A DNA stretch of 50,020 bases from Herbaspirillum sp. (GCA_028292625.1 JAQGLY010000063.1:1-50020), one strand, 5' to 3'. Counted from the stretch's first letter, positions 28,207 through 39,387 are shown. Notes: generated by a model not told the origin, from the sequence alone. Numbers and translations: made by a program.

Positions 28207-29262
28207 ATGCGACCGATACTGGCTGTCACCTGCGGCGAACCGGCCGGAATCGGCCCGGAAATCGCGCTCAGGGCGGCTTGGGCGTTGCGCGCCGAGGCCA
28301 ACAGCGTCCTGATCGGCGATGCCGCTTTGCTGCGCCGGACGGCGCGGGCGCTGGACGCGGCCATCGATCTGCATGTGATATCCGCCGACGCATGGCGCGG
28401 CGGCGCGGCGTTGTCTTCGGCAGCGACACAGCTGACGGTGATCGACTGCCCGCTGGCGGCCCCGGTGATCGCCGGCACGCTGGATCCGCGCAACGGCATG
28501 GCGCTGTTGCTGACGCTGGACATCGCCATCGAAGGCGCGCTGGCCGGGCGCTTCGACGCCATTGTCACGGCGCCGCTGCAAAAAAGCACCATCAACGATG
28601 CCGGCGTCGCCTTTACCGGACACACCGAATATCTGGCCGAGAAGACCGCCATCGAGCAAGTCGTCATGATGCTGGCAGGCGCGCCGCCGCAGACGTCCGC
28701 GTCGTCATTGAAGTATTTGCGCGTTGCGCTGGCCACCACCCATTTGCCGTTGCAACAGGTATCGGCGGCGATCACCTTTGACGGGCTGACGCGCACCCTC
28801 GACATCCTGCACCAGGATCTGCAGCAAAAATTCGGCATTGCGCATCCGCGCATTCTGGTGACCGGACTCAATCCGCACGCCGGCGAAAGCGGTTATCTGG
28901 GACGCGAAGAAATCGACGTCATCGAACCCGCGCTGAAAGCGGCGCGCGCACGCGGCATCGACGCCGACGGCCCTTATCCCGCGGATACGCTGTTTCAGGA
29001 CAAATACCTGCAGCGCGCCGATTGCGTGCTGGCGATGTATCACGATCAAGGCCTGCCGGTACTCAAATTCGCCACGTTCGGCCATGGCGTCAACATCACG
29101 CTCGGCCTGCCGATCATCCGCACCTCGGTCGACCACGGCACAGCGCTCGATCTGGCGGCGACGGGCATTGGCCGGGCCGATCATCGAAGCATGATCGCCG
29201 CGATCGAAGCCGCTTTGGAGATGGTTGCAGCAAGCCGGCCGGGCAAACCAGGCACACAATGA
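28207..29262 (+). CDS. pdxA: PdxA, 4-hydroxythreonine-4-phosphate dehydrogenase
   Basis: PdxA oxidises 4-phosphohydroxy-L-threonine with NAD in the long route to vitamin B6. The 351-residue product starts [18 protein letters not shown], carries the metal histidine in [27 protein letters not shown], and [20 protein letters not shown] near 275-295, followed by [15 protein letters not shown]. The ATG at 28207 sits 23 nt after surA; earlier in-frame codons would overlap surA. Its stop overlaps the rsmA start (ATGA). pdxH at 5 kb completes another step of the same pathway. Confidence 0.95.
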   Translation: MRPILAVTCGEPAGIGPEIALRAAWALRAEANSVLIGDAALLRRTARALDAAIDLHVISADAWRGGAALSSAATQLTVIDCPLAAPVIAGTLDPRNGMALLLTLDIAIEGALAGRFDAIVTAPLQKSTINDAGVAFTGHTEYLAEKTAIEQVVMMLAGAPPQTSASSLKYLRVALATTHLPLQQVSAAITFDGLTRTLDILHQDLQQKFGIAHPRILVTGLNPHAGESGYLGREEIDVIEPALKAARARGIDADGPYPADTLFQDKYLQRADCVLAMYHDQGLPVLKFATFGHGVNITLGLPIIRTSVDHGTALDLAATGIGRADHRSMIAAIEAALEMVAASRPGKPGTQ

Positions 29263-30035
29263 AGCATATTCCGCGCAAACGCTTCGGCCAGAACTTCCTG
29301 ACCGATCAGATCGTGCTGTACAACATTATCCAGGACATTGCGCCCGCAGCCGACGATGTCATGGTCGAAATCGGCCCCGGCCTGGGGGCGATGACCGCCT
29401 TGCTGCTGGAGTCGCTGAAGCAACTGCATGTGGTGGAACTGGATCGCGATCTGGTGACGCGGCTGCAGCAGGGGTTTGCGCCCGATCGCCTGATCGTGCA
29501 TTCCGCCGATGCGCTCAAATTCGATTTCGCATCGATTGCCGCGCCGTCCGGGCAAAAGCTGCGTGTGGTGGGCAATCTTCCGTATAACATTTCAACGCCG
29601 CTGCTGTTTCATCTGGCCGATGTGGCGCCGCTGGTGCTGGACCAGCATTTCATGCTGCAAAAGGAAGTGGTGGAGCGCATGGTGGCGGAACCGGGCAGCA
29701 AAGCCTTCGGGCGCCTGTCGGTGATGCTGCAATGGCGTTATCGCATGGATCTGCGGTTCATCGTGCCGCCGACCGCCTTCGATCCGCCGCCGCGCGTGGA
29801 GTCGGCGATCGTGCGCATGACGCCGATTGCGCAACGTTTGCCATGCGATGTGTCGATGCTGGAGCAAGTGGTGACCAAGGCGTTTTCGCAACGGCGCAAG
29901 GTCATTCGCAATTGCGTTGCCGGCCTGCTCACCGAACAGGACCTGATCGATGCGGGGATCAACCCGCAGGATCGGCCCGAAGCGGTGTCGGTCGAACGCT
30001 TCGTTGCGCTGGCCAATATCCTCGGCCAGAAGTAA
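29259..30035 (+). CDS. rsmA: RsmA (KsgA), 16S rRNA dimethyladenosine transferase
   Basis: RsmA dimethylates A1518 and A1519 of 16S rRNA and acts as a late checkpoint of 30S assembly. The 258-residue protein starts [15 protein letters not shown], shows the SAM-binding [11 protein letters not shown], the acidic VVELDRD, and the catalytic NLPYNIST motif, then [24 protein letters not shown] and the C-terminal helical domain with [11 protein letters not shown]. The start overlaps the pdxA stop by 4 nt, fixing it against the longer open frame. It is the last gene of the lptD operon; a GC hairpin without U-run (30045-30059) follows. Confidence 0.96.
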   Translation: MKHIPRKRFGQNFLTDQIVLYNIIQDIAPAADDVMVEIGPGLGAMTALLLESLKQLHVVELDRDLVTRLQQGFAPDRLIVHSADALKFDFASIAAPSGQKLRVVGNLPYNISTPLLFHLADVAPLVLDQHFMLQKEVVERMVAEPGSKAFGRLSVMLQWRYRMDLRFIVPPTAFDPPPRVESAIVRMTPIAQRLPCDVSMLEQVVTKAFSQRRKVIRNCVAGLLTEQDLIDAGINPQDRPEAVSVERFVALANILGQK

Positions 30036-30065
30036 GCGGGCCGGCCGGCGCCGCGCCGGGTGCCG

Positions 30066-30455
30066 TTATTCGACGCCGCGTTCGATCAGTTCTATCTTGT
30101 AACCGTCAGGATCCTGCACGAAGGCGATGACCGTGTTGCCGCCTTTGACCGGGCCCGCTTCACGGGTGACCGTTCCGCCTTGCGCCTTGACGCTGCCGCA
30201 GGTCGCGGCGGCATCCTCGACCTGCACCGCGATATGCCCATAGGCGCTGCCCAGATCGTATTTCTGCACACCGTAGTTGAATGTCAGTTCCAGTTCCGCA
30301 TGTTCCGGATTCGGGCCGTAGCCGAGATAGGCGAGCGTGTATTGCTGTTCGGGACGATCGACGGTACGCAGCAGGGTCATGCCCAGCTGCTTGGTATAAA
30401 AATCGATCGATTTCTGCATGTCGCCGACGCGAAGCATGGTGTGAAGGATGCGCAT
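30066..30455 (-). CDS. gloA: GloA, lactoylglutathione lyase (glyoxalase I)
   Basis: GloA isomerises the glutathione-methylglyoxal hemithioacetal to S-lactoylglutathione. The 129-residue VOC-fold protein starts [20 protein letters not shown] (first metal ligand His5), has [12 protein letters not shown] with the first-half Glu, [11 protein letters not shown] with the second-half His and ends [13 protein letters not shown] with the last Glu, so all four metal ligands of the Ni-type enzyme can be seen. The start at 30455 follows AGGTG by 6 nt; a GTG three codons earlier is too close to that site. It is convergent with rsmA. Confidence 0.94.
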   Translation of the reverse strand: MRILHTMLRVGDMQKSIDFYTKQLGMTLLRTVDRPEQQYTLAYLGYGPNPEHAELELTFNYGVQKYDLGSAYGHIAVQVEDAAATCGSVKAQGGTVTREAGPVKGGNTVIAFVQDPDGYKIELIERGVE

Positions 30456-30527
30456 GGGTATCACCTATAAGAAATGAAAAAAGGGAATTTATTGTGCAAA
30501 TGGTCGTAGCGTGAACGATGCCGTGGG

Positions 30528-31415
30528 TCAAAACACCGGCAGCGTTTCCTGCGCGCTGTCGCGCAAGGCTTTTTTGGCGCTTTCGAATTCCGGAAAAATC
30601 GACTGCACCGTGGCCCAGAATTTCGGTCCGTGGTTCATTTCACGCAAATGCGACAGTTCGTGCGCGATGACATAGTCGATCATCGGCAGCGCAAAGTGCA
30701 TCAGGCGCCAGTTCAGCCGGATTTTGCCGTCGGCGGTGCAGGAGCCCCACTGGGTGGTCGCCGACGACAGTGCGAACGAATGATAGGTGGCGCTCAGCTT
30801 TTCGGCGTAAATCGGCAGGCGTTCGGCAAACAGCAGCCTGGCCTGGGTTTGCAGCCAGCCCTGTACGCGATCTTTCAACTGTTGCTCGCCGGCGCCTTCC
30901 GGCAGCCCGATGATCAATTCCCGCGTATCCGGCTCGTAGCGTACCCCCATGTTTTGCGCGGTGCGGATGCGCAGCGAAATGTCCTGTCCCAGATAGGGCA
31001 GCGTCGCGCCGTCGCGCCATTGCATGGGCGGCTGCAGCCGGCGCGCGGAACGCTCGCGCCGTTCATGCAGCTTGCTGAAAATCCAGCGCTGCTTTTCGTG
31101 GATCGCCTTTTCGATTTCGCTGATGGCGGCCCACTTCGGCGCGGTCACGCGCAAGCCGTCGTCATTGATCAGAAAGCCGATCGAACGCCGTTTGGAGCGC
31201 TGCAATACGTAATCGAGCATGTGCTCGTCGACATACAGACGGCGCCAGCCCGGCGCCACCGGCGGCGGGGCCGGCACCAGTTCCGGCAACGGCGCGGTAG
31301 CCGGGCCCGGCGATTTGAAGATGCCCGGCTGAACGTCCGTCGACGCGAACAGATCGAGCTGGAGCGCAAGCTGCTCGGGTCCGGGTTTCTGCCGTTTTTG
31401 ACGAAGTAGTTTCAA
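30528..31415 (-). CDS. YgjP-type zinc metalloprotease (SprT/M48-like)
   Basis: A 295-residue protein of the YgjP (DUF45) family of predicted zinc metallopeptidases. The first 75 residues are a variable, proline-rich leader; the conserved fold follows, with RSIGFLINDDGLRVTAPKWA, and near the C-terminus the HELSH motif at 252-256 plus His262 in NHGPKFW, which supply the zinc ligands. The start is TTG at 31415, 14 nt after the plsC stop, with only a weak ribosome site, so a later start is possible given the poorly conserved leader. Cellular substrate is unknown. Confidence 0.82.
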   Translation of the reverse strand: MKLLRQKRQKPGPEQLALQLDLFASTDVQPGIFKSPGPATAPLPELVPAPPPVAPGWRRLYVDEHMLDYVLQRSKRRSIGFLINDDGLRVTAPKWAAISEIEKAIHEKQRWIFSKLHERRERSARRLQPPMQWRDGATLPYLGQDISLRIRTAQNMGVRYEPDTRELIIGLPEGAGEQQLKDRVQGWLQTQARLLFAERLPIYAEKLSATYHSFALSSATTQWGSCTADGKIRLNWRLMHFALPMIDYVIAHELSHLREMNHGPKFWATVQSIFPEFESAKKALRDSAQETLPVF

Positions 31416-31429
31416 GATGCCCCGGTGGT

Positions 31430-32248
31430 TCAGGAGATTCTGTTGTTGCGGCCCGCTCGCTTGCCTTTTGAGGCGGTATGATCGCGGGGTTGATCTCGCG
31501 TTTGGTCACCGTTTTGATGGCGATAAACGGCCGGTGAAATAACGCGCATTTCAGATTCTATCCAATTTTCGACTTGTAGCGTCAGGTCCACCGCAGTCAG
31601 GCCTTCCGGCGAGATCGGCGGCCCGATCGAAACGGTGATCACGCCGGGCCGCTTGACGAACGAATTCTTCGGCCAGCATTCGCCGGCATTGACGGCGATC
31701 GGCACCACCGGCGTATTGGTTTCGACCGCCAGCCGCGCGCCGCCCTGCTTGTATTTGCCTTGGCGGCCGACCGCGATCCGCGTGCCTTCCGGAAACATGA
31801 TGACCCATTGGCCATCGGCCAGACGTTTCCTGCCGTGTTCGACGACCTGCGCAAACGCATCGCGGCCGCTTTTGCGATCGATCGGAATCATGCGTAGCAA
31901 AGCGATGCCCCAGCCGAAAAACGGAATATAGGTCAGTTCTTTCTTGAACACGTAGACCAGCGGCCGCGGCATCCACATCAGATAGAAAATGGTTTCCCAT
32001 GCCGATTGATGCTTGGACAGCAGGATGGCAGGGCTGTCGGGCAGGTTTTCCACGCCCTTGACGCGATAGCGTATGCCGCAAATGACTTTCGCCATCCAGA
32101 TCACGAAGACGTTCCAGCGCGATGTCCAGTAGTAGCGCTTGGCGTAAGGCAGCGGCGCAAACAGGAAGCACGCCAGGGCCCATACGACCGTTGCAACGGT
32201 CATCAGTGCGAAGAACAGCAGGGACCGCAGAAATAAGGTAAAGCGCAA
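31430..32248 (-). CDS. plsC: PlsC, 1-acyl-sn-glycerol-3-phosphate acyltransferase
   Basis: PlsC makes phosphatidic acid from lysophosphatidic acid at the inner membrane. The 272-residue protein has an N-terminal membrane span (about 5-31), the catalytic HQSAWE at 80-85 (HX4E rather than the usual HX4D), MIPIDRKSG with the glycerol-phosphate arginine, and FPEGTR at 152-157. The start is a TTG at 32248: AAGGAG lies 7 nt before it, and the next in-frame ATG would cut into the membrane span. It follows gmhB, as in many betaproteobacteria. A basic, disordered C-terminal tail runs over the last 30 residues. Confidence 0.92.
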   Translation of the reverse strand: MRFTLFLRSLLFFALMTVATVVWALACFLFAPLPYAKRYYWTSRWNVFVIWMAKVICGIRYRVKGVENLPDSPAILLSKHQSAWETIFYLMWMPRPLVYVFKKELTYIPFFGWGIALLRMIPIDRKSGRDAFAQVVEHGRKRLADGQWVIMFPEGTRIAVGRQGKYKQGGARLAVETNTPVVPIAVNAGECWPKNSFVKRPGVITVSIGPPISPEGLTAVDLTLQVENWIESEMRVISPAVYRHQNGDQTRDQPRDHTASKGKRAGRNNRIS

Positions 32249-32332
32249 ATCAGGTCTCCTTGGGGACAGGCAAGCGGAATATATGCCGGCTTTGGGACGT
32301 AGAGCGGACCGGCATGGTTGCGCGATGATTCA

Positions 32333-32914
32333 TTATGACGATGTTTCGGATTTGGCGGGCGAAGCGTGCGGAACGTCGAGCAGGAAGTCGACCACGGCCG
32401 CCAGATCGGGATAGATCTTGGTATCGGGCGGCAGGCCGCCGGTAGCGAACGTAGCGGCGCCTTTGCCGGTCAGCACCAGATACGGAATGCAGCCCGCGAC
32501 AAAGCCGGCCTGCAGATCGCGTAAAGAATCGCCCACGGTGATCACTTTTTGTTGTCGCAGATTGATGTCGAAACGGCGCGCGATCTCCACGATCATGCCG
32601 GATTTCGGCTTGCGGCAATCGCAATTGTCGTTGAGCGCATGCGGGCAGAAAAAAACCGCCTCGATGTCGGCGCCGACCTGCTGGGCTAACGCATGCATTT
32701 TCTGGTGAATCGCGTTCAGCGTCGCCATATCGAACAGGCCGCGGCCGACCCCGGATTGATTGGTCGCCACCACGACGCGATAGCCGGCCTGGTTCAGACG
32801 CGCGATGGCCTCCAGCGAACCGGGTATCGGAATCCATTCGTCGGGCGATTTGATGAAATCGTCGGAGTCGTAATTGATCACGCCGTCCCGGTCCAGAATA
32901 ATCAGTTTCATCAT
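32333..32914 (-). CDS. gmhB: GmhB, D-glycero-beta-D-manno-heptose 1,7-bisphosphate 7-phosphatase
   Basis: GmhB removes the 7-phosphate in ADP-heptose synthesis for the LPS inner core. The 193-residue HAD enzyme has the nucleophile motif DRDGVIN at 8-14, TNQSGVGRG (51-59), the zinc site formed by Cys90, His92, Cys98 and Cys100, CRKPKSG with the motif III lysine, and VGDSLRDLQAG. Two consecutive ATG codons start the gene; the first has the better spacing to GGGAA. It lies 19 nt after glyS. Confidence 0.94.
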   Translation of the reverse strand: MMKLIILDRDGVINYDSDDFIKSPDEWIPIPGSLEAIARLNQAGYRVVVATNQSGVGRGLFDMATLNAIHQKMHALAQQVGADIEAVFFCPHALNDNCDCRKPKSGMIVEIARRFDINLRQQKVITVGDSLRDLQAGFVAGCIPYLVLTGKGAATFATGGLPPDTKIYPDLAAVVDFLLDVPHASPAKSETSS

Positions 32915-32933
32915 GTCCAGATTCCCATTGGGA

Positions 32934-35045
32934 TTAAGCCGCCAGCTTGGAAATGTCGGCGACGCGGTTCAACATCCGGTGCAATTGCGCCAGCAGCGCC
33001 AGCCGGTTGTTGCGCAATGGCAGATCTTCCGCCATCACCATCACGTCGTTGAAGAATGCATCCACGCCCGCGCGCAACTGCGCCAGCATTTTCAACGCGC
33101 CGGCGAAGTCGTTGCCGGCAAATGCGGCGTCGATTTGCGGTTGCAGTTTCAGCATCGCGGCATACAGCTGTTGTTCGGCGGCTTCCTGCAGCAGCGCGGG
33201 CTGCACCGCGCTTGCGATGTCGCCTTCGGTTTTCTTCAGGATATTGGTGATGCGTTTGTTGGCGGCGGCCAGCGCTTCGGCTTCCGGCAGCGCGGCAAAA
33301 GCCTGCACGGCCGCCAGGCGCGCATCGATATCGGCCAGCGTATCCGGCTGTTGCGCCACCACCGCTTCGATTTCATTCTGGGCGTAGCCGCGTTCGCGCA
33401 ACAGGCCGCGCAGACGATCGTAAATGAAGCCGCTCAGGCCATCGCCGGGATCCTTGAATTGCGGATTGCCGGCAAACAGCGCAATGGCGGCGGCCAGCAG
33501 CGTCTGGATCGACAGCGGCAGACGTTTTTCGACCAGCATGCGCAGCACGCCCAGCGCATGACGGCGCAGCGCGAACGGATCCTTGTCGCCCGTCGGCTGC
33601 AAGCCGATGCCCCAGATGCCGACCAGCGTTTCCAGCTTGTCGGCCAGCGCCACGGCGGTGCCGGTCTGCGTGAGCGGCAGCGCATCGCCGGCGAAGCGCG
33701 GCTGGTAGTGCTCCGCGGCCGCCTGCGCCACCTCGGGGTGCTCGCCGTCGTGGCGCGCGTAGTAACTGCCCATGATGCCCTGCAATTCGGGGAATTCACC
33801 CACCATGTCCGTCAGCAGATCGGCTTTCGCCAGCAGCGCGCCGCGTTCGGCCCGCGCGACGTCGGCGCCGAGCAGGGCGGCGATCTTGCCAGCCAGCGTT
33901 TTGACGCGCTCGGTGCGCTGCAACTGATTGCCGAGTTTGTTGTGATAGACCACGTTGGCCAGCAGCGGCACCCGGTCGGCCAGCGTTTTCTTCTGATCCT
34001 GCTCGTAGAAAAACTTGGCGTCGGACAGACGCGGGCGCACCACGCGCTCGTTGCCTTCGATGATGTGATGCGGGCGATCGGTGGCGAGATTGGACACGAT
34101 CAGAAAGCGCGAACGCAGTTTGCCGGCGTCGTCGGTCAGCGCGAAATACTTCTGGTTGGTCTGCATGGTCAAAATCAGACATTCCTGCGGCACGGTCAGA
34201 AACACTTCTTCGAAATTGCAGGCGTAGACCACCGGCCATTCGACCAGCGCCGTGACTTCGTCGAGCAAGGCTTCCGGCATCAGCACCCGGTCGGCGCCGG
34301 CTTCGCGCAGCAGCGCGGCGCGGATATGCTCCTTGCGTTCGTCGAAACTGGCGATCACTTTGCCTTGCGTCGCCAATGCATTGGCGTACAGACCGGCTTC
34401 CGCGATGGCGATCTGCCCCTGCGACAGGAAGCGGTGGCCCAGCGTGATATTGCCGGCATCCAGGCCGAGCAGATTGACGGCCACGATCCGCTCGCCGTGC
34501 AGCGCCGTCAGCTTATGGGCGGGGCGCGCAAAGTGAACGGTCTGGCCCGCATCGCGGCCGCTCTGGCGCTGATAGCTCATCAGTTTCGGCACCGGCAATT
34601 TGGCGACGGTTTCTTCCAGCACGGTTTGCAGGCCGTTCTGCAATGCGCCGCCCTTGGCGGTATACGCGTAGAAAAGGCTTTCCGCTTTACCGTCGATCGC
34701 GCGTTCGAGACGGTCCGGCGCGATCGCGGCGATACCGGTTTGCGCGGCCAGCGCGGCCAGTTTCTTGAGCAGCGGCGCGGTCGGCTCGCCGGTGGCGTCC
34801 AGCGCCACCGATACCGGCAGGACTTTCTCGCGCATCGCCTTGTCCAGCGACATCGCGCGGACCCGCGTAATGGAGACGGCCAGACGGCGCGGCGTGGCGT
34901 AAGCGGTGGCGACCGCATCGGCTTCCAGGAAATCGCGTGCCTTCAGGCCGTTGAAAATGCCCGCGGCAAAAGCATCGCCGAGTTTCGCCAGCGCCTTCGG
35001 CGGTAATTCTTCGGTCAGTAATTCGATGAGCAGTGTTTGAGTCAT
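32934..35045 (-). CDS. glyS: GlyS, glycyl-tRNA synthetase beta subunit
   Basis: The beta chain of the alpha2-beta2 type glycyl-tRNA synthetase, which binds tRNA-Gly. The 703-residue length is typical. The N-terminus [23 protein letters not shown] is characteristic, as are [17 protein letters not shown], the HD-like region with [20 protein letters not shown] and the C-terminal anticodon-binding region [24 protein letters not shown]. It follows glyQ after a 116-nt gap that contains no gene. A long open frame on the opposite strand is a codon-bias shadow. Confidence 0.97.
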   Translation of the reverse strand: MTQTLLIELLTEELPPKALAKLGDAFAAGIFNGLKARDFLEADAVATAYATPRRLAVSITRVRAMSLDKAMREKVLPVSVALDATGEPTAPLLKKLAALAAQTGIAAIAPDRLERAIDGKAESLFYAYTAKGGALQNGLQTVLEETVAKLPVPKLMSYQRQSGRDAGQTVHFARPAHKLTALHGERIVAVNLLGLDAGNITLGHRFLSQGQIAIAEAGLYANALATQGKVIASFDERKEHIRAALLREAGADRVLMPEALLDEVTALVEWPVVYACNFEEVFLTVPQECLILTMQTNQKYFALTDDAGKLRSRFLIVSNLATDRPHHIIEGNERVVRPRLSDAKFFYEQDQKKTLADRVPLLANVVYHNKLGNQLQRTERVKTLAGKIAALLGADVARAERGALLAKADLLTDMVGEFPELQGIMGSYYARHDGEHPEVAQAAAEHYQPRFAGDALPLTQTGTAVALADKLETLVGIWGIGLQPTGDKDPFALRRHALGVLRMLVEKRLPLSIQTLLAAAIALFAGNPQFKDPGDGLSGFIYDRLRGLLRERGYAQNEIEAVVAQQPDTLADIDARLAAVQAFAALPEAEALAAANKRITNILKKTEGDIASAVQPALLQEAAEQQLYAAMLKLQPQIDAAFAGNDFAGALKMLAQLRAGVDAFFNDVMVMAEDLPLRNNRLALLAQLHRMLNRVADISKLAA

Positions 35046-35161
35046 GTCTTAGTTTTGATCGTTGACAGGGCTGCAGTGCAAACGCACACGCACGCCCGAG
35101 CGCGGCCCGGCGCCGTTGCGCGACGCGGCCGGTGCGGCTGGTTTGGAATGATGGCGTGGAT

Positions 35162-36112
35162 TCAAGCCGCCTCGCGCCGGATGTCCGCATCCGCGTCCAG
35201 CATCGGGAAGCCGAGCTTTTCGCGGGACTCGAAATAGGCTTGCGCCACCGCGCGCGATAAATTGCGGATGCGGCCGATATAGGCGGCGCGTTCGGTCACC
35301 GAAATGGCGCCGCGCGCATCGAGCAGATTGAAGGTATGCGCCGCTTTCAGAATCATTTCGTAGGCCGGCAGCGCCAGCGGCACTTCCAGCAGCCGCTTCG
35401 CTTCCGACTCGTAATTGCCGAACAGCGAGAAGAGAAATTCGGTATTCGAGTATTCGAAGTTATACGTGGATTGTTCGACTTCGTTTTGATGGAACACATC
35501 GCGGTAGGTCAGGCGGCGCGGGACCGATCCGCTCTTGCCCGCGGAGCCGTTGGCGCCGATGGCGGCATCGGTCCATACCAGATCGTAGACGTTTTCCACG
35601 CCTTGCAGATACATGGCCAGCCGTTCGATGCCGTAGGTGATTTCGCCCAGCACCGGTTTGCAATCGAGTCCGCCAACTTGCTGGAAGTAGGTGAATTGGG
35701 TCACTTCCATGCCGTTGAGCCAGACTTCCCAGCCCAGCCCCCAGGCGCCCAGCGTCGGGTTTTCCCAATCGTCTTCGACGAAGCGCACGTCGTTTTGCTT
35801 CAAATCCAGGCCCAGCGCCTCCAGTGAGCCCAGATACAGGTCCAGGATGTTTTCAGGCGCCGGTTTCAGCACTACCTGATATTGGTAGTAATGCTGCATG
35901 CGGTTCGGGTTTTCGCCGTAGCGGCCGTCTTTCGGGCGGCGCGACGGCTGCACGTAGGCGGCGCGCCAGGGCTCGGGTCCTATGGCGCGCAAAAAGGTCG
36001 CGGTATGCGAGGTGCCGGCGCCGACTTCCATATCGTAGGGTTGCAGCAGCGCGCAGCCCTGCGCGTCCCAGTATTCTTGCAGTTTGAGGATAATTTGTTG
36101 AAATGTAAGCAT
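35162..36112 (-). CDS. glyQ: GlyQ, glycyl-tRNA synthetase alpha subunit
   Basis: The catalytic alpha chain of bacterial glycyl-tRNA synthetase. The 316-residue protein starts [20 protein letters not shown] and contains [20 protein letters not shown] with class II motif features, [22 protein letters not shown], the [20 protein letters not shown] strand and [16 protein letters not shown]. Some residues past the core form a short C-terminal tail. glyQ precedes glyS on the minus strand and follows lnt after 175 nt; that gap has only a weak inverted repeat. Confidence 0.97.
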   Translation of the reverse strand: MLTFQQIILKLQEYWDAQGCALLQPYDMEVGAGTSHTATFLRAIGPEPWRAAYVQPSRRPKDGRYGENPNRMQHYYQYQVVLKPAPENILDLYLGSLEALGLDLKQNDVRFVEDDWENPTLGAWGLGWEVWLNGMEVTQFTYFQQVGGLDCKPVLGEITYGIERLAMYLQGVENVYDLVWTDAAIGANGSAGKSGSVPRRLTYRDVFHQNEVEQSTYNFEYSNTEFLFSLFGNYESEAKRLLEVPLALPAYEMILKAAHTFNLLDARGAISVTERAAYIGRIRNLSRAVAQAYFESREKLGFPMLDADADIRREAA

Positions 36113-36287
36113 TATGTCGAGATCGGCCTGCGGATTGCTGGAACCCTGGATTTTAGCGGTTTTTGCCCCCGCATGCCGTCGTAAAGCCGTTGAATTACAT
36201 GCAAATTGCCGTTGCGACGGTCGCCGGAAGAGGGAAAGCGACGCCGTGCGGCAGGCGGCCTTGGCAAGCGGCTGACGGCGGCAGGCC

Positions 36288-37871
36288 TCAGCGCCCGCGC
36301 CGCGAGCGCAGGAACGCCCACGCCAGCGCCGCCAGCGCGATCGCCAGAATCAGCCTGTTGCCCGCCAGCATATATGGCGTCCACCCCTGGTAGCCTTGCA
36401 CCTGGGCCGTCAATACGCCATGGGTGAAGGGCGGCAGTTCGGCCTGGATGACGCCTTTGGGGTCGATGACCGCCGTGGCTCCCGTATTGGTGGCGCGCAG
36501 CATCGGGCGGCCGGTTTCCAGCGCCCGCATTTGCGAGATCTGCAAATGCTGCGGCAATGCGATGGAATCGCCGAACCACGCGATGTTGGAAATGTTGAGC
36601 AGCATGCTCGCCTGCGGCTTGCCGTTGGCGCGGGCGTCGTTCAGCTGCGCGGCGATTTCCTCGCCGAATAAATCCTCATAGCAGATATTCGGCATGATCC
36701 ATTGATCCTTGACCGCGAACGGCGGCTGCAGCGCCGCGCCGCGGGTCATGTCGCCCAGCGGAATCCGCATCATGTCGACAAACCAGCGGAAACCGAGCGG
36801 AATGAATTCGCCGAACGGGACCAGATGGTGCTTATCGTAGCGATACACGGCCAGCGCGGACCCGCCGGCGGTGGCGCTGGTCGGCGAAAAACCGATCAGG
36901 CTGTTGCTGTAATCGCCGGGCGCGTCGGACAGCGGTATGCCCAGCGCCAGATGGCTGCCGGAGCGCTGCGCATAGTCGGCCAGGCTTTCCAGATAGCCGT
37001 TCGGCAATTGTTGCGGCAGCACCGGGACGGCGGTTTCCGGCGTGGCGATCAGATCGGCCGGCGCGGCCCGGATCGCGGCATTGTAGTCGCGCAGCGCGGC
37101 CAGGATTTCGGCATCGGAAAATTTGGTTTCCTGAGGGATATTGCCTTGCAGAAGACGCACGCCGATCGGTGCGCCGTTGGGCCTGGTCCAGTCTATCGTA
37201 TGCAATGCGACGCCGCCCAGCAGGATCAGCAGTGCAGCCGACAGCGGCTTCGCCGCGGGTTTCCAACCGGCTCGGGCACTGCGGCTGACCGTCGCCAATG
37301 CAAGACAGCCGGCCAGCAGCCCGGCAATCCAGCCGAGTCCATAGACGCCCAGCAGCGGTGCATAGCCTTTCAGCGGCCCCACGCTGTGCGCATAGCCGGC
37401 GATCAGCCAGGGGAATCCGGTAAAAAGCCAGCCGCGCACCCATTCGGTCAGCGTCCACAGCGCAGGCAGCAGCAATAGCAGCGTGACGGCGTCGCTGCAG
37501 CCCCAGCGCCGCCGCAACGCACTGGCCGCCGCGGTAGCCACCGCGCCGTACAGACCCATGGCCAGCGCCAGCAAGACCACCGCCAGCGCGGCCATCCAGC
37601 CGACCATGCCGCCGTAGGTATGCATGCTGATGTACAGCCAATGCACGCCGCAGGCGGTCCAGCCGAAGCTGTACAGCCAGCCCAGCAGAAAATTGCGCCG
37701 GGTGTCGGCGCTGTTGAGAATTTGCCGGAATAGCCATGCCAGGGCAAGAATCTGCAGCGGCCATAGCATGAAGGGGGCGAACGCCAACACATTGCATGCG
37801 CCGGCCGACAGGGTCAGAAGCGCCAGCGGCAGCGACAGGGCGGGCCGCGCCGCGGATTTCACAATGAGCAT
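36288..37871 (-). CDS. lnt: Lnt, apolipoprotein N-acyltransferase
   Basis: Lnt adds the third acyl chain to the N-terminal cysteine of lipoproteins in the inner membrane. The 527-residue protein has about six N-terminal spans (first 200 residues), a periplasmic nitrilase-like domain and one C-terminal span. The catalytic Glu279 (ATPETAVP) and Cys397 (NICYEDLFG) are present, and [12 protein letters not shown] supplies the catalytic lysine. It ends with a basic tail (RSRRGR). Only 4 nt separate it from corC, the standard corC-lnt pair. Confidence 0.95.
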   Translation of the reverse strand: MLIVKSAARPALSLPLALLTLSAGACNVLAFAPFMLWPLQILALAWLFRQILNSADTRRNFLLGWLYSFGWTACGVHWLYISMHTYGGMVGWMAALAVVLLALAMGLYGAVATAAASALRRRWGCSDAVTLLLLLPALWTLTEWVRGWLFTGFPWLIAGYAHSVGPLKGYAPLLGVYGLGWIAGLLAGCLALATVSRSARAGWKPAAKPLSAALLILLGGVALHTIDWTRPNGAPIGVRLLQGNIPQETKFSDAEILAALRDYNAAIRAAPADLIATPETAVPVLPQQLPNGYLESLADYAQRSGSHLALGIPLSDAPGDYSNSLIGFSPTSATAGGSALAVYRYDKHHLVPFGEFIPLGFRWFVDMMRIPLGDMTRGAALQPPFAVKDQWIMPNICYEDLFGEEIAAQLNDARANGKPQASMLLNISNIAWFGDSIALPQHLQISQMRALETGRPMLRATNTGATAVIDPKGVIQAELPPFTHGVLTAQVQGYQGWTPYMLAGNRLILAIALAALAWAFLRSRRGR

Positions 37872-37875
37872 GGAT

Positions 37876-38760
37876 TCAGAACAGATCCTGATCCGCGTTC
37901 GGGTTGTAGATCTTCTCGGCCAGGATCAAATGCACCTGGCGCGCGTCGGCCACCGCGACCTGGAAGCGTATGCCGTCGAGATCCAGCTGATCGCCCTTGA
38001 CCGGCACCCGGCGCAGATGATGCGCGATCAGGCCGCCGACGGTATGTGCTTCCTCGTCGGGCAAGCCCGCGTTGAGAATCTCGTTGCAATGCGCGATTTC
38101 GGTCAGTCCCTTGACGCGCCAGCGCGGACCATGTTCGCCGTCCTTGATCGGGATGATGTCGTCCTTGTCTTCGTCGATATCGTATTCGTCTTCGATATCC
38201 CCGACGATCTGTTCGAGCACGTCTTCAATCGTGATCAGACCGGCCACGCCGCCGTATTCGTCGACGACGATCGCCATGTGATTGCGGTTGGAGCGGAAGT
38301 CGCGCAGCAATACATTGAGTCTTTTGGATTCCGGAATGAACACCGCAGGCCGCAGCATGGCGCGCACTTCGAACGATTCCTGCGCGTAATAGCGCAGCAA
38401 ATCCTTGGCCAGCAGAATCCCGACCACATTGTCGCGCTCGTTTTCCACGGCGGGAAAGCGCGAGTGCGCGGTCGACAGCACGCTCGGCATCCAGCTTTCT
38501 ATCGGTTCATTGATGTCGATCACATCCATTTGCGAACGCGGCACCATGATGTCGCGCACCGACAGATCGGATACCTGGAATACCCCCTCGATCATCGACA
38601 GCGCGTCGGCGTCGATCAGATTGCGCGCATGGGCATCCTGCAGCACATCGAGCAGTTCGGCGCGGTTTTCCGGTTCAGGGGAGATGAGAGCGGTCAGACG
38701 TTCAAACAATGAACGGTGGGGTTTCGTATCAGGTTTGATACTACTGGGGAGTTCTTGCAT
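37876..38760 (-). CDS. corC: CorC/YbeX, CBS-domain protein of the HlyC/CorC family
   Basis: CorC was named for magnesium/cobalt efflux in Salmonella and also supports ribosome function in the ybeZYX operon. The 294-residue cytoplasmic protein has a short N-terminal helix, two CBS domains (about 60-185, starting VRDIMVPRSQMDVIDIN and with AIVVDEYGGVAGLITIEDV) and the C-terminal transporter-associated domain, here with RWRVKGLTEIAHCNEIL and LDLDGIRFQVAVADARQVH. The ATG at 38760 was chosen; a TTG 18 codons upstream is possible but has no ribosome site. Between ybeY and corC is a 147-nt gap. Confidence 0.92.
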   Translation of the reverse strand: MQELPSSIKPDTKPHRSLFERLTALISPEPENRAELLDVLQDAHARNLIDADALSMIEGVFQVSDLSVRDIMVPRSQMDVIDINEPIESWMPSVLSTAHSRFPAVENERDNVVGILLAKDLLRYYAQESFEVRAMLRPAVFIPESKRLNVLLRDFRSNRNHMAIVVDEYGGVAGLITIEDVLEQIVGDIEDEYDIDEDKDDIIPIKDGEHGPRWRVKGLTEIAHCNEILNAGLPDEEAHTVGGLIAHHLRRVPVKGDQLDLDGIRFQVAVADARQVHLILAEKIYNPNADQDLF

Positions 38761-38907
38761 ATGGCGTGAGCCGGACGATGGGACGAAGTTTCTAGTTGCA
38801 ATAGGATACAACAAATATGTGACAAGGCTGTAAATCGCTGTTTGCCTTTGTTTTTTTGCACATTTAGGCGCTTATGCACCGATTTGAGGCGCGGTGGCGC
38901 CAGGCCC

Positions 38908-39387
38908 TTACCCGATTCGGTTCGCCTTGGACGCCGTCGCGTACGGATTCGGGAAATCCAGCGCCGCCAGCAATTCGATTTCGATCTGCTCCATCTCGGC
39001 CGCTTCTTCATCGTTTTCGTGGTCGTAACCCTGCGCATGCAGCACGCCGTGCACGATCAAATGCGCGGCATGCCCGACCACGGTTTTGCCCTGTTCCGCG
39101 GCTTCGCGTTCGAGCACGTCGGTGCACAGCACGATGTCGGCCTGCGTGATTTCGCCTTTCTGGTCTTCGGTATATGCGAAGGTCAGCACATTGGTGGCGT
39201 AATCCTTGCCGCGATAATCGCGATTCAAGGCCTGTCCTTCGACGGCGTCGACAAAGCGGATGGTCAGCTCGGCGGGAGCGAATAATGCGCTCTGCACCCA
39301 GCGCCGGATAGCGGCGCGGGCCACTACCGTTTTCAGCCGCGGGTCGGGGTATTGCACCGACAGCGACAGCTTATTTTTTGGCGGCAT
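38908..39387 (-). CDS. ybeY: YbeY, endoribonuclease of rRNA maturation
   Basis: YbeY is a zinc-dependent endoribonuclease in 16S rRNA 3'-end processing and 70S quality control. The 159-residue protein contains [14 protein letters not shown] near 59-72 and the zinc signature with His113, His117 and His123 in [11 protein letters not shown]. The frame is open well upstream into phoH, but [16 protein letters not shown] at 39387 gives the normal family length. Start and phoH stop overlap by 17 nt, so the two are probably co-translated. Confidence 0.95.
   Translation of the reverse strand: MPPKNKLSLSVQYPDPRLKTVVARAAIRRWVQSALFAPAELTIRFVDAVEGQALNRDYRGKDYATNVLTFAYTEDQKGEITQADIVLCTDVLEREAAEQGKTVVGHAAHLIVHGVLHAQGYDHENDEEAAEMEQIEIELLAALDFPNPYATASKANRIG

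Noticed and set aside
32874..35006. A 710-codon open frame opposite glyS
   Set aside because: It mirrors the codon pattern of glyS on the other strand, has low-complexity Arg/Gln/His/Gly composition, and no domain or ribosome site supports it.
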